DNA of 60,708 bases, from NCBI GenBank assembly GCA_013002025.1, contig JABDKW010000062.1:1-60708 (forward strand), given 5' to 3'. The position numbers were made by a program, and so were the translations under genes. Below are positions 42,246 through 51,354 of the stretch, piece after piece (positions within the stretch are counted from its first letter, which is position 1; each line of letters opens with the position of its first letter). This DNA is from Gammaproteobacteria bacterium (lineage in GTDB: Bacteria > Pseudomonadota > Gammaproteobacteria > Arenicellales > Arenicellaceae). The notes under the pieces are model-generated. The model saw only the letters and a list, made by a program, of their open reading frames with translations, made no database searches and had not been told where the DNA came from.

Positions 42246-43264
42246 TACTCCGGTACCGAGGCGTTGGCACGGATAATATCCATGATCTCTTTACCATAGG
42301 CCACTTCCGCCTGCGGCCAGACCTCGTCGCGCACCTGCTGCACCCAGCGCTGCATGTCTGCATCGCTGGGCACAATGTATTGCATGCCGTTTTCCTGCGC
42401 CGTTTTGATCCAGTACTCATCGGTACTGCGGGCATCGATAAACTGCTGGCTGACCATTTGTTGCGCTGCGGCATCCACAATCTGCTGATCTTCCGGCGCC
42501 ATATCAGCATAGGCCTGCGCGTTCATAACAAAGGCGGCGGCGCCGAACACCTGTTTGCAGTGCACGTAATAATCCAGCAGATCACCAAAGTATTGATAGT
42601 CCCAATAAATCACATTGCCGGAATCGCCATCGACGACACCGGTCTGAATCGAGGTATAGACTTCCGACCAGTCAATCGGCACCGACTCAAAGCCCATGGC
42701 CTGCACCACCTGAGGCAATGGAAATATGGTCTGTGAGCGAACCTTCAAACCGGCCGCCTGTTCCCGGCGGGTAGCGTATTTACCACGGGTCGCTATGCCG
42801 CCGAAACCCTCTGGGAACGGACCAAAATAGCGCAGCCCGTTCTCGGCAAACACGCGCTCGAATATCTGTCTCAACCAGCCATCTTTGGAGTAGGCCTTGA
42901 TCGCGTCATCCCAACCTAATACTGAATACGGCAGCATGCCAATGGCCAGCCGCTGGTCGTAAGAGGTCATCGGCCATTCCAGCATGAAATGCACATTGCC
43001 TTTCATCAAATGGTCGAACACTTCGCCCTGCCCGCCCAGCTCGCTGGAATAGAAAACATTAACCCGGATGCGCCCATCGGAGGCCTCGGCCACGCGCTCG
43101 GAGAAGCGGCGCACCGCCTTACCATTGGGCGACTCGCGGTCGCCGGAGGTGCTGACCAGGTTGAATTTGTAGTGGCGGTCGGCCGCCGCCGCAGTGCCGC
43201 ATAACACCATCAGGGCGAGCGACAGAGAGAGTGTGAAGTGCTTAGCGAGCAGGTGTAAACTCAA
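42245..43264 (-). CDS. dctP: TRAP transporter substrate-binding protein (DctP)
   Basis: The 339-residue protein begins with a signal peptide (LSLSLALMVLCGTAAAA, cleavage after AAA), so it is periplasmic. DctP motifs include NGKAVRRFSERVAEASDGRIRV, the conserved Arg-Asn-type pocket around LKVRSQTIF (about 173) and VDGDSGNVIYW (about 220). The start codon appears to be TTG, since no ATG lies ahead of the signal sequence. The substrate is unknown; with sox genes on one side and an MttB gene on the other, an N-methylated acid is a fair guess. Confidence 0.85.
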   Translation of the reverse strand: MSLHLLAKHFTLSLSLALMVLCGTAAAADRHYKFNLVSTSGDRESPNGKAVRRFSERVAEASDGRIRVNVFYSSELGGQGEVFDHLMKGNVHFMLEWPMTSYDQRLAIGMLPYSVLGWDDAIKAYSKDGWLRQIFERVFAENGLRYFGPFPEGFGGIATRGKYATRREQAAGLKVRSQTIFPLPQVVQAMGFESVPIDWSEVYTSIQTGVVDGDSGNVIYWDYQYFGDLLDYYVHCKQVFGAAAFVMNAQAYADMAPEDQQIVDAAAQQMVSQQFIDARSTDEYWIKTAQENGMQYIVPSDADMQRWVQQVRDEVWPQAEVAYGKEIMDIIRANASVPE

Positions 43265-43300
43265 AGAATAGCAACAGTGGGGTTTGTTTGCGTGGCTCGA

Positions 43301-43873
43301 TTAGGCCTCAAACTCGCGCGCCGCGTCAAGCAACCACACACCCAGATAGTCGGCGAAGCTGCGCCGCACGACGATCTTGAAGATGGGTGCGTCGTCGCTT
43401 TGCATGATAATCACGGCGGTTTTCGCCATCACGGTTTGCGCACATTGGCCAGTGCTAAACACGCTGGGATGAAAATCGATTGGCGAACCCTTGGCCAATA
43501 AATCGCGTGCCGCGCTGCCACTTAATTCCACGCAGGTGTTGCCGCCGGTGACGTCAGTCACCGCCGCAAAAACATTCCCCAGGGCCGAGCGTAATTCGGC
43601 AACCAGATCCAGCGCCGCACCCTGTGGCGTCATAATCAGCCATTCATCTGGCCCCAACCAGAAAACAGTATTATCGCCATGCGCAGTAAAGGTGTTAGGC
43701 GCCAACGGCAAGGTGCCCAGCACTGCCTGTGCGGCCGTCATAAACGCCTGATTGTCCGGGTTGCCGCGCATATTCACATAGCCGCCAAAGGGCCGCTCGC
43801 TTATGCTGAGCGTGTCTGGCGCTGTCGCCAGCGCAGACCAATCAATTTGCACCATTGGGCTTTGCTCAGCCAT
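43301..43873 (-). CDS. soxG: sarcosine oxidase gamma subunit
   Basis: This 190-residue protein matches SoxG: RGNPDNQAFM, LGPDEWLIM, TDVTGGNTCVELSG, KGSPIDFHPSVF and the C-terminal FADYLGVWLLDAAREFE. It is the small structural subunit of the heterotetrameric enzyme. Its start overlaps the soxA stop by 8 bases. Confidence 0.9.
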   Translation of the reverse strand: MAEQSPMVQIDWSALATAPDTLSISERPFGGYVNMRGNPDNQAFMTAAQAVLGTLPLAPNTFTAHGDNTVFWLGPDEWLIMTPQGAALDLVAELRSALGNVFAAVTDVTGGNTCVELSGSAARDLLAKGSPIDFHPSVFSTGQCAQTVMAKTAVIIMQSDDAPIFKIVVRRSFADYLGVWLLDAAREFEA

Positions 43874-46856
43874 GTTGTCGCTCTCCTTCCGGGTCGTAAA
43901 ACACTGGCTTGGTGATTTCAGCCGGCAACATGGCGCCGTCTGCGGTGGCTACATAAATCGTCTCGCCCTGTCGCTGAAACCCGTCCTTAACCAAGGCCAT
44001 GGCAATCGAGCGGCCAACACAGGCACTGTAATAACTGGAGGTCACATGGCCGTGCATGGGCAATGGAATCTGATCGCTGGCCTGGTTCACAATTTGCCCA
44101 CCTTCCGGCAACACCACTTGCGGGTCGCTACTGAGTAAGCCCACCAGTTGTTTGCGGCCTTCGCGCGTGCAATCAACCCGCTCCAGTGAGCGCCGACCAA
44201 GATAGTCCTTGGTCTTGGACATAATCCAGTTCATGCCCAGGTCCACCGGCGTGACCGAACCGTCGGTATCCTGCCCCACAATAACAAAGCCTTTTTCTGC
44301 GCGTAACACGTGCATACTTTCGGTGCCGTAGGGCGTGATGTTGTAGGGTTCTCCCGCCGCATACAGCCTCTCCCAGACCATGCGCCCAGAATGAGCGCTG
44401 ACGTTAACTTCGTAAGCCAGCTCGCCGGAAAACGAAATCCGGTTCACGCGCACCGGCACACCTTCGATGGTTCCCTTGCGCGAGGTCATAAACGGGAACG
44501 CGTCTTTATCAAAATCGATGCCTTCGACCACGGCAGACACCACCTTGCGGCTATTCGGCCCAACCACTGCTGTGGTTGCCCAGTGATCGGTTACCGACGT
44601 CATATACACTTCCAGCTCCGGCCACTCAGTCTGCAGCCAGCGCTCCATCCAGTTCAACACCGGAGCCGCGCCACCGGTGGTGGTGTGCATAAAGAATCGG
44701 TTTTCATCCAGCCGGATAGTGACCCCATCATCCATGACCATGCCATCTTCGCCCAACATAAAACCATACCGCGCGCAGTCGATGCCGAGCTTCGTCCAGG
44801 CATTGGTGTAGATTCGGTTTAGAAACTCGGCCGCATCCGGGCCGACAATTTCAATCTTGCCCAGCGTAGAGGCATCCATCATGCCGACACTGTTGCGGGT
44901 TGCCAGACACTCGCGGTTAACCGCCTCGTCCATGCTTTCATCGCCCTGTGGGTAATACCATGGGCGATGCCACTGGCCGACATTTTCAAACAAGGCGCCA
45001 TGCTCCTCATGCCAACCGTGCATGGCTGTTTTGCGCACCGGATCAAACAATGTGCCGCCAATTTCCGGCCCGGCGATAGCACCGAAGGTGACCGGCGTGT
45101 AGTTGGGTCTGAAGGTAGTCGTGCCCACGCTGGCGATGGGTTGCCCGAGCGCTTCCGCTAAGACTGCCATGCCTGCAATGTTGCCAACCTTGCCCTGATC
45201 CGTGCCAAAACCCATGGCGGTATAGCGTTTGACATGCTCCACCGAATGGAAGCCTTCGCGCGCTGCCAGAAAGATATCCGCCACGCTGACATCGTTCTGC
45301 GGGTCAATAAACTGCTTGGCGCCGCGCCAGGGTTTAGGCCCGTTGGGTGAGCGCCACAGTTCACTAATAACGAAGGACTCAGTTTGGTCAGTGGCCGGAA
45401 CCGTGAGGTCAACCGCCGTATGTCCGGCAGCCGTAGCTGCGGCTGCGCCGGCCTGCAGACCATCCGCCAGACAGGCTGCCAGTGTGAACGACCCGTTCGC
45501 AGCGCCGGCCGAGCGTTGCTGCTGAACAATCAGGTCCGGCACAAAACAATGCTGAGCATCGTCCCAGCGCACCTTGCCGCCGGACTGCGCCAACAGATGA
45601 ATGGCCGGGTTCCAACCGCCGGAGCTGGCGATCAGATCACAGTTAATTATTTTTTCCCCGGCCGCTAACACACCCGGTTTGACCAACTGTTTTACCACCG
45701 CGGCTGATACCGGCGCGCCCTTGGCCTCGGCGACCACATGATTAAACAGAATCTGAATTTTGCGCTGTTTAACTGAATTCACTAACGCAGAATCCGCATC
45801 CGAGCGGCAATCGACTATGGTTACTGCGACACCGGCCGCGTCCAGATCCAACGCGGCCTGATACGCCGCATTATTATTGGTGTACAACACCGCCCGATTG
45901 GCCGGTTTGATGCCGTAGCGATTAATGTAGGTCGACACCGCCGACGCTAACATCACGCCGGGGCGGTCGTTGTGGCCGAACAAGATGGGCCGCTCGTGCG
46001 CGCCGGTTGCCAGCACCACCTGTTTGGCTCGCACCCGCCAGACCTTCTCGCGCGGCCCTTGGCGCTCTGCGATCGATTGGTGATCGTTGATTCGCTCAGC
46101 GATGGTGAGGTAGTTCTGATCGTGATAGCCGAATACGGTACTGCGCTTTAGCAGTCGCACTTCCGGCATGTTTTGCAACTCACTGACCATCTGCTCAACC
46201 CATGATGCCGCAGGCTGACCGTCAACAATCCCGGCTTCACTTAATAATCGCCCACCGAAAGCACCCTGTTCATCGGCCAATATCACGCGCGCCCCAGCAC
46301 GCCCGGCCGCCAGGGCCGCCATCAGGCCAGTTGCTCCCGCACCGACGACCAGCACATCACAGTGGGCATTGGTTTTTTCGTAGTGCTCGGGGTCATTTTC
46401 GCGGGGCGATTCGCCGAGCCCGGAAGCCTTGCGAATCATGTGTTCATAAAACATCCAGAATTTCTGCGGCCACATAAAGGTTTTGTAGTAAAACCCGGCG
46501 GGCAGAAAGCGCGCGAACAGACCAAACACGGACAGCAGATCAAACTTAACGCTGGGCCAGGCGTTGGTACTGTTAACCACCATGCCCGGATATATCTCTG
46601 CCTGAGTGCCGCGCACATTCGGTGTGGTGTAAGCGCCTTCTTCTACCTGAAACAAGGCGTTGGGCTCTTCCGCGCCATCACCGATAATGCCGCGTGGGCG
46701 GTGATACTTCCAACTGCGACCAATCAGCTTTATGTCGTTGGCCAGCAAGGCCGAGGCAATGGTGTCGCCTTTGTAGCCAGTGACTGTTTTACCATCAAAA
46801 GTGAACTCGACCGGCTGGTTACGATCAATCAAACCGCCGTCTGCCAGCCGCCTCAT
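43866..46856 (-). CDS. soxA: sarcosine oxidase alpha subunit
   Basis: The 996-residue subunit has an N-terminal ferredoxin-like/2Fe-2S-fold region without cluster cysteines (EFTFDGKTVTGYKGDTIASA), an NAD/FAD domain (VLVVGAGATGLMAALAAG, about 168), a second nucleotide part and a C-terminal GcvT domain binding H4folate (from about 600). Together with SoxB it oxidises sarcosine to glycine, giving methylene-H4folate and H2O2. Full family length and no disruption. Its ATG overlaps the soxD stop (ATGA). Confidence 0.95.
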   Translation of the reverse strand: MRRLADGGLIDRNQPVEFTFDGKTVTGYKGDTIASALLANDIKLIGRSWKYHRPRGIIGDGAEEPNALFQVEEGAYTTPNVRGTQAEIYPGMVVNSTNAWPSVKFDLLSVFGLFARFLPAGFYYKTFMWPQKFWMFYEHMIRKASGLGESPRENDPEHYEKTNAHCDVLVVGAGATGLMAALAAGRAGARVILADEQGAFGGRLLSEAGIVDGQPAASWVEQMVSELQNMPEVRLLKRSTVFGYHDQNYLTIAERINDHQSIAERQGPREKVWRVRAKQVVLATGAHERPILFGHNDRPGVMLASAVSTYINRYGIKPANRAVLYTNNNAAYQAALDLDAAGVAVTIVDCRSDADSALVNSVKQRKIQILFNHVVAEAKGAPVSAAVVKQLVKPGVLAAGEKIINCDLIASSGGWNPAIHLLAQSGGKVRWDDAQHCFVPDLIVQQQRSAGAANGSFTLAACLADGLQAGAAAATAAGHTAVDLTVPATDQTESFVISELWRSPNGPKPWRGAKQFIDPQNDVSVADIFLAAREGFHSVEHVKRYTAMGFGTDQGKVGNIAGMAVLAEALGQPIASVGTTTFRPNYTPVTFGAIAGPEIGGTLFDPVRKTAMHGWHEEHGALFENVGQWHRPWYYPQGDESMDEAVNRECLATRNSVGMMDASTLGKIEIVGPDAAEFLNRIYTNAWTKLGIDCARYGFMLGEDGMVMDDGVTIRLDENRFFMHTTTGGAAPVLNWMERWLQTEWPELEVYMTSVTDHWATTAVVGPNSRKVVSAVVEGIDFDKDAFPFMTSRKGTIEGVPVRVNRISFSGELAYEVNVSAHSGRMVWERLYAAGEPYNITPYGTESMHVLRAEKGFVIVGQDTDGSVTPVDLGMNWIMSKTKDYLGRRSLERVDCTREGRKQLVGLLSSDPQVVLPEGGQIVNQASDQIPLPMHGHVTSSYYSACVGRSIAMALVKDGFQRQGETIYVATADGAMLPAEITKPVFYDPEGERQHG

Positions 46857-47134
46857 TGTTCTATCTCCGGCGCTGGCTCACCAATTTTATACACCGCTTT
46901 AATTTCATAGCTGACGGTATGCCGCAGCATATTGAAATAACGTCGGCAACCGGCGGTGTGGTGCCATTGTTCCTGATGCCACCCTTTCGGATTTTTGCGA
47001 TGAAACAGGTAATCGCCCCATTGCTCATCCGTCAACGCATCAGGGTCTAACGGCCGATCAATATGAGCTTCACCGGCGCAGGAGAATTCGCTTTCGTCGC
47101 GTTCGCCGCAATAGGGGCAGGGAATCAAAAACAT
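46853..47134 (-). CDS. soxD: sarcosine oxidase delta subunit
   Basis: This is a 93-residue zinc protein: PCPYCGERDESEFSCAGEAH provides Cys-Cys-Cys-His, and NPKGWHQEQWHHTAGCRRYF is the family signature. The ATG at 47134 (MFLIPCPYCG) gives the normal SoxD length; an upstream start inside the soxB stop region is unlikely. Confidence 0.95.
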   Translation of the reverse strand: MFLIPCPYCGERDESEFSCAGEAHIDRPLDPDALTDEQWGDYLFHRKNPKGWHQEQWHHTAGCRRYFNMLRHTVSYEIKAVYKIGEPAPEIEQ

Positions 47135-47156
47135 AATTAGCTCTCGTCTTGCGCCG

Positions 47157-48407
47157 CTAGTGCGCAACTCCGGCAGCGCCGTGCTCGTCAATCAAGGCGC
47201 CGGTGATAAAGCGCTCCAGTGAAAATGCGGCATTTAAATCGTGCGGCTGATCATTGGCCACCGTGTGTGCAAACACCCATCCGGAGCCCGGTGTTGCCTT
47301 GAAGCCGCCGGTGCCCCAGCCGCAATTAAAATACAGACCTTTGACCGGCGTGGTGCCAATAATCGGGCAGGCGTCGGGGCAGGTATCGACAATACCGCCC
47401 CACTGTCGATTCATCCGCACGCGACTGAAGATCGGGAACAGTTCCATAATCGCCGCCATGGTGTGCTCGATGGTTTGGAAGCCACCGCGCTGGCCATAAC
47501 CGTTGTAGGCATCAATACCGGCCCCAATGACCAGATCACCCTTATCCGATTGACTGATATAACCGTGCACCGCGTTCGACATGACAACGGTATCCAGTAT
47601 TGGCTTGATGGGTTCGGAAACGAACGCCTGTAATGGGTGGCTCTCCACCGGCATGCGAAAGCCGGCCATATCAGCAATGGTGGTGGAGTTACCCGCGACC
47701 ACCACACCCACCTTCGGCGTTTCGATATAGCCGCGCGCCGTATCCAGGCCGACAACTTTACCGCCATCGCGCCGGATACCGGTGACTTCACAGTTTTGAA
47801 TAATGTCCACGCCTAATGCATCAGCGCCACGCGCAAAACCCCAGGCCACCGCATCGTGGCGGGCAGTTCCACCACGAGGTTGAAACGACGCGCCCAGAAT
47901 CGGGTAGCGCGAGTCGGGCGAGGTATTGATAAACGGAATACGCCGGGCAATCTCCTCGGCGGTGACGAACTCGCCATCGATCCCATTTAAATGGTTGGCA
48001 TTAACGCGGCGATGAATGTCGCGCAAATCCTGCAGGTTGTGGCCAAGGTTATAGACACCCCGTTGGCTGAACATGACGTTGTAGTTCAATTCCTGACTCA
48101 ATCCCTCCCACAGCTGCATGGATTTTTCATACAGATTGGCCGATTCATCCCACAGATAATTGGAGCGCACGATGGTGGTGTTGCGGCCAGTATTACCGCC
48201 GCCGATCCAGCCCTTTTCCAGCACCGCGATATTGCGCATGCCGTGCTCCTTGGCCAGGTAATAAGCGCTCGCCAAACCGTGGCCGCCACCACCGATAATA
48301 ACGGCATCATAGGCTGGCTTGGGGTCCGGGCTACGCCATGCCTGCTGCCAATTTTCATGGTAGCTAAGGGCGTTGCGGGCCAGCGATAGCAGGGAGTATT
48401 TTTTCAT
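47157..48407 (-). CDS. soxB: sarcosine oxidase beta subunit
   Basis: The 416-residue FAD subunit has [16 protein letters not shown] (about 36), [17 protein letters not shown] (about 68), [17 protein letters not shown] and [15 protein letters not shown] near the C-terminus. It carries the substrate site. soxB is the first gene of soxBDAG, and the intergenic region upstream contains a small palindrome and dispersed repeats. The whole set completes the chain from dimethylglycine and sarcosine to glycine. Confidence 0.95.
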   Translation of the reverse strand: MKKYSLLSLARNALSYHENWQQAWRSPDPKPAYDAVIIGGGGHGLASAYYLAKEHGMRNIAVLEKGWIGGGNTGRNTTIVRSNYLWDESANLYEKSMQLWEGLSQELNYNVMFSQRGVYNLGHNLQDLRDIHRRVNANHLNGIDGEFVTAEEIARRIPFINTSPDSRYPILGASFQPRGGTARHDAVAWGFARGADALGVDIIQNCEVTGIRRDGGKVVGLDTARGYIETPKVGVVVAGNSTTIADMAGFRMPVESHPLQAFVSEPIKPILDTVVMSNAVHGYISQSDKGDLVIGAGIDAYNGYGQRGGFQTIEHTMAAIMELFPIFSRVRMNRQWGGIVDTCPDACPIIGTTPVKGLYFNCGWGTGGFKATPGSGWVFAHTVANDQPHDLNAAFSLERFITGALIDEHGAAGVAH

Positions 48408-48508
48408 CTGAGCAAGGGCCTGGCGGCGTGGATAATCCAGCCGCTGAGTCGAGCCGCAATGATACTGCCTGCCAAGCCCGAAAATTCACTTAATCACGAC
48501 ATTTTTTA

Positions 48509-48523
48509 GTCGAATAACGACTG
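48509..48523. promoter_or_regulatory. palindrome upstream of soxB
   Basis: AGTCG and CGACT flank AATAA, 102 bp upstream of the soxB start. The site is a candidate operator, for example for the GlxA/GbdR-like regulator encoded 3' of it. No binding consensus was matched. Confidence 0.35.
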
Positions 48524-48557
48524 GGGCCAAAATGCTGATTTTGCTTCTATTTAGCTG

Positions 48558-48693
48558 GATCGCCGCGCTTCGCTTGCGATGTCAGAGGTAACAGGCTCGC
48601 GATGACATCGGAAAACCAACCTGTCATTACGAGGTGCGCAGCACCGCGGCAATCCTATCCTGTCATTGCGAGGTGCTCAGCACCGCGGCAATC
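48558..48693. repeat. dispersed GC-rich palindromic repeats
   Basis: GATCGCCGCGCTTCGCTTGC (from 48558) faces two tandem units, TGTCATTACGAGGTGCGCAG (from 48622) and TGTCATTGCGAGGTGCTCAG (from 48661), each continuing to CACCGCGGCAATC. The same family appears at 59386-59477. The last unit runs to the stop codon of the regulator gene. Confidence 0.75.
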
Positions 48694-48694
48694 T

Positions 48695-49666
48695 CTACAG
48701 GTGTTCCCGCTGGCGTTGCCGTTCTTCACGCGGCGACAAACCGAACATCTCTCGGTAGGACTTACTGAAATGCGAGGCCGACACAAAACCACAGGCGATT
48801 GCAATATCAGAAATTGACGAGGCGGTTTGTAACAACAGTTGGCGCGCTTTCTTGAGCCGTAAATCCAGGTAGTAACGTCGTGGCACACAACCCAGATATT
48901 TTTTAAACAGGCGCTCCAACTGGCGGCGGGAAACACCCACCAACTTGCCAAGATCATCGAGATTAATCAATTCCTCCAGATTGGACTCCATTAACTCAAC
49001 CGCCTCGATCAATTTAGGCTGGTCCGACCCAATCAGAAGTTTCAGCGGTACGCGCTGCTTGTCGAATTCACCCCGCATCCGGTCACACATAAACTGCTCG
49101 GATATCTGTGCCGCCAGTTGCCCGCTGTGCTGCTTCTTGATCAATTGCAACATCATGTCCAGCGGTGCTGAGCCACCGGAGGCGGTATAGCGATTGCGGT
49201 CTATTTCAAACAGTTCCTGCGAGACCAGGACTTCGGGCGAAGACTCCCGCAATCCGGCAATGTTTTCCCAGTGAATAGTGCAGTGATAGCCATCCATCAG
49301 TCCTGCTCGGGCGAGCAGATAGGTGCCGGTGCAGATACCGCCCAGATTCACACCGCGTTTGTCGAACGCATGCAATACCTGGCGTAATTGTTCCGAGTAA
49401 ACCGTGGCCACGCGCACGCCGCTGCAGACAAACAATATCTCCAGACCCGCCGCTTCTTTGATTGGCGCATCCGGGGTTAGCATAACGCCATTACTGGCCG
49501 GCACCGGCTCCCCATCGAGAGTGTAGATTGGCCATTCATAAAGGGTGTCGCCGCTGAGCCGGTTGGCCATGCGCAGCACTTCGACGGCCGAGCTAAAGGC
49601 AATCATCGAATACTTCGGCATCAGCAAAAAGCCGTAGCGGGTTGGTTTGGAGTCAGGCGAATTCAT
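48695..49666 (-). CDS. GlxA-family AraC-type transcriptional regulator (GbdR/SouR-like)
   Basis: This 323-residue regulator combines an N-terminal DJ-1/PfpI (glutamine-amidotransferase-like) domain, with GGICTGTYLLARAGL in place of the catalytic elbow (about 112), and a C-terminal AraC double helix-turn-helix (LGKLVGVSRRQLERLFKKYLG and SDIAIACGFVSASHFSKSYRE). GbdR and SouR, which sense glycine betaine, dimethylglycine or sarcosine in pseudomonads, share this plan. Its gene lies directly behind soxBDAG's promoter region, so regulation of sarcosine use is likely. Confidence 0.85.
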   Translation of the reverse strand: MNSPDSKPTRYGFLLMPKYSMIAFSSAVEVLRMANRLSGDTLYEWPIYTLDGEPVPASNGVMLTPDAPIKEAAGLEILFVCSGVRVATVYSEQLRQVLHAFDKRGVNLGGICTGTYLLARAGLMDGYHCTIHWENIAGLRESSPEVLVSQELFEIDRNRYTASGGSAPLDMMLQLIKKQHSGQLAAQISEQFMCDRMRGEFDKQRVPLKLLIGSDQPKLIEAVELMESNLEELINLDDLGKLVGVSRRQLERLFKKYLGCVPRRYYLDLRLKKARQLLLQTASSISDIAIACGFVSASHFSKSYREMFGLSPREERQRQREHL

Positions 49667-49793
49667 TCTTATTATCTAGCCCCGTTAAAGTGCTGCCAGC
49701 TTGCGATCCCTTTTTCCGCAAGCACTGCAATCAAAGCTACCATAATCCAGCAGATTCATACCAATCTTTTCGATCCGATAATTGGGTAGGTCA

Positions 49794-50522
49794 TCATGGC
49801 AAACTGAGCTTCGCCGTGCGGCCGCCATCCACGGTCCAGACCTGGCCGGTAACGAAACCGACATCCGGCGATGCCAGCCACACAGCCAACTGGGCAATGT
49901 CCTCTGGCTGGCCGATGCGGCCGGCTGGGTGCAACTGCTGCAGGTCAGCGACAAACGACTCCGGGGCCGGTTGCTGATTAATAAACTCGGCATTGAACTC
50001 AGAGTCAATCCACCCCGGCGCAATGGCATTGCACCGGACGCCCTGATCCACCGCAATGCCTCTGGTTAAGCCATTCAAGCCGGCTTTAGAGGCGCAATAC
50101 GCAGCGTGACCCGGGTTGGCGGCATCGGCTTCAATCGATGAAATATTTACAATGCTGCCCGCATTGCGTTTTAGCTCAGGCAGCATTTCTTTGATAAGCA
50201 GAAACGGTGCGGTTAAATTCAGATCCAGAGTGGCTTGCCACTCAGCCCGGCTCAGGTCCACAGTGTCTTTCTGGCTCATCATTCCGGCATTATTCACTAA
50301 CACATCGATGCGCTGGTGAGCGGCAATAAGCTGCTCTACCAATAGGGGAATACCATCAAGTTCGCTTAAATCGAATGCCACATTTTGAGCGCCAGCGATG
50401 CTGGCCTCGGTGCGCTGTACGATCACGACGATATCGCCATTAGCGATAAAGGCCCTACTAATGGCCGCGCCAATACCACTGCCGCCGCCCGTGACCACCA
50501 CAACTCTTTTGTTCATCGCCAT
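49794..50522 (-). CDS. short-chain dehydrogenase/reductase 1
   Basis: About 242 residues from the ATG at 50522. It has the SDR cofactor loop VVVVTGGGSGIG, NNAGMMSQ (about 85), the catalytic Ser-Tyr-Lys set (ISSIEAD, AAYCASKAG) and a terminal VDGGRTAKL. It is the last gene of the operon beginning at 55153. The substrate is unknown. The 127 bp on its 3' side hold only a tiny open frame (24 codons from 49757) with CSACGK, not supported as a gene. Confidence 0.85.
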   Translation of the reverse strand: MAMNKRVVVVTGGGSGIGAAISRAFIANGDIVVIVQRTEASIAGAQNVAFDLSELDGIPLLVEQLIAAHQRIDVLVNNAGMMSQKDTVDLSRAEWQATLDLNLTAPFLLIKEMLPELKRNAGSIVNISSIEADAANPGHAAYCASKAGLNGLTRGIAVDQGVRCNAIAPGWIDSEFNAEFINQQPAPESFVADLQQLHPAGRIGQPEDIAQLAVWLASPDVGFVTGQVWTVDGGRTAKLSLP

Positions 50523-50562
50523 TGCGTTCTTGCCTGCCGCAATATCTGCCGCATCATCCACC

Positions 50563-51354
50563 CTAGTAGACCGGTTTGCCGCCGTTGACTTCCAATAAAC
50601 TGCCGCATACGTATCGCGCGTCGTTGGAGGCCAGATAGGCCACCGCAGCAGCGATGTCGTCCGGCTCGGCAATTCGCCCCAGCGGCACCGATTGGTTCAG
50701 TTCCTCTATCGCAGTCTCCGAGTTTAGCCCGCGCAGTTCAAAGCCGCTGCGCAACATGGGCGTATTCACCTCATTGGGGCACACCGCGTTGACTCTGATG
50801 CCGTCGGGCGCATGATCTCTGCCTAAACAGCGGGTCATGGCGGCGACGGCGGCTTTAGACGTGCAATAGGCCAAATGATCCGGCCCCGGGTACAGACCCC
50901 AACAAGAAGCAAGATTGACGATGGAACCGCGCAAACCATGCTCGTCCTGTGACTGCTGTTGCATGATCGGCACGGTGCTCCGGCAAATACGAAAAATAGC
51001 ATCCACATTAACCTGCATGGTCATGGTCCAGTCGTCATCACTGGTGGCCAGTATTGTGCCGCGACGGTTAACGCCCGCGTTATTGATGACCACGTCCAGG
51101 CTACCGGCCAATGACTTGGCCTGGCCCGGCAGCGCATCACAAAATTGCGGGTCACGAATATCACCGGCAATGGAATTGTGATTAGAGTGGCTGTTCCCGG
51201 CGGCCAACTTGGCCACCACCGTCAACAGAGCCGGTTCGTTGACATCGCTGGCTATGACGTTGGCGCCTTCTGCGGCCATAACTTTGCAAATTTCACTGCC
51301 TATGCCACCGGCCGCGCCGGTGACCAATACAGTTTTATTTTCAAATCGTCTCAT
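50563..51354 (-). CDS. short-chain dehydrogenase/reductase 2
   Basis: About 263 residues; its ATG overlaps the stop of the FAD oxidoreductase gene (ATGA). It has VLVTGAAGGIGSE, INNAGVNRRG (about 92), the Ser of VNLASCWG and the Tyr-Lys of LAYCTSKAA, then VNGGKPVY. Two different SDRs in a row suggest two successive oxidations or an epimerisation by oxidation and reduction. Confidence 0.85.
   Translation of the reverse strand: MRRFENKTVLVTGAAGGIGSEICKVMAAEGANVIASDVNEPALLTVVAKLAAGNSHSNHNSIAGDIRDPQFCDALPGQAKSLAGSLDVVINNAGVNRRGTILATSDDDWTMTMQVNVDAIFRICRSTVPIMQQQSQDEHGLRGSIVNLASCWGLYPGPDHLAYCTSKAAVAAMTRCLGRDHAPDGIRVNAVCPNEVNTPMLRSGFELRGLNSETAIEELNQSVPLGRIAEPDDIAAAVAYLASNDARYVCGSLLEVNGGKPVY

Noticed and set aside
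43866-46856. Reading of SoxA as a fusion specific to this organism
   Set aside because: Heterotetrameric sarcosine oxidase alpha subunits are normally about 1000 residues with the same domain order.
49685-49793. Small Cys-containing peptide after SDR 1 (24 codons from 49757, with CSACGK)
   Set aside because: It is too short, has no start signal, and its frame has no upstream ATG; probably chance.
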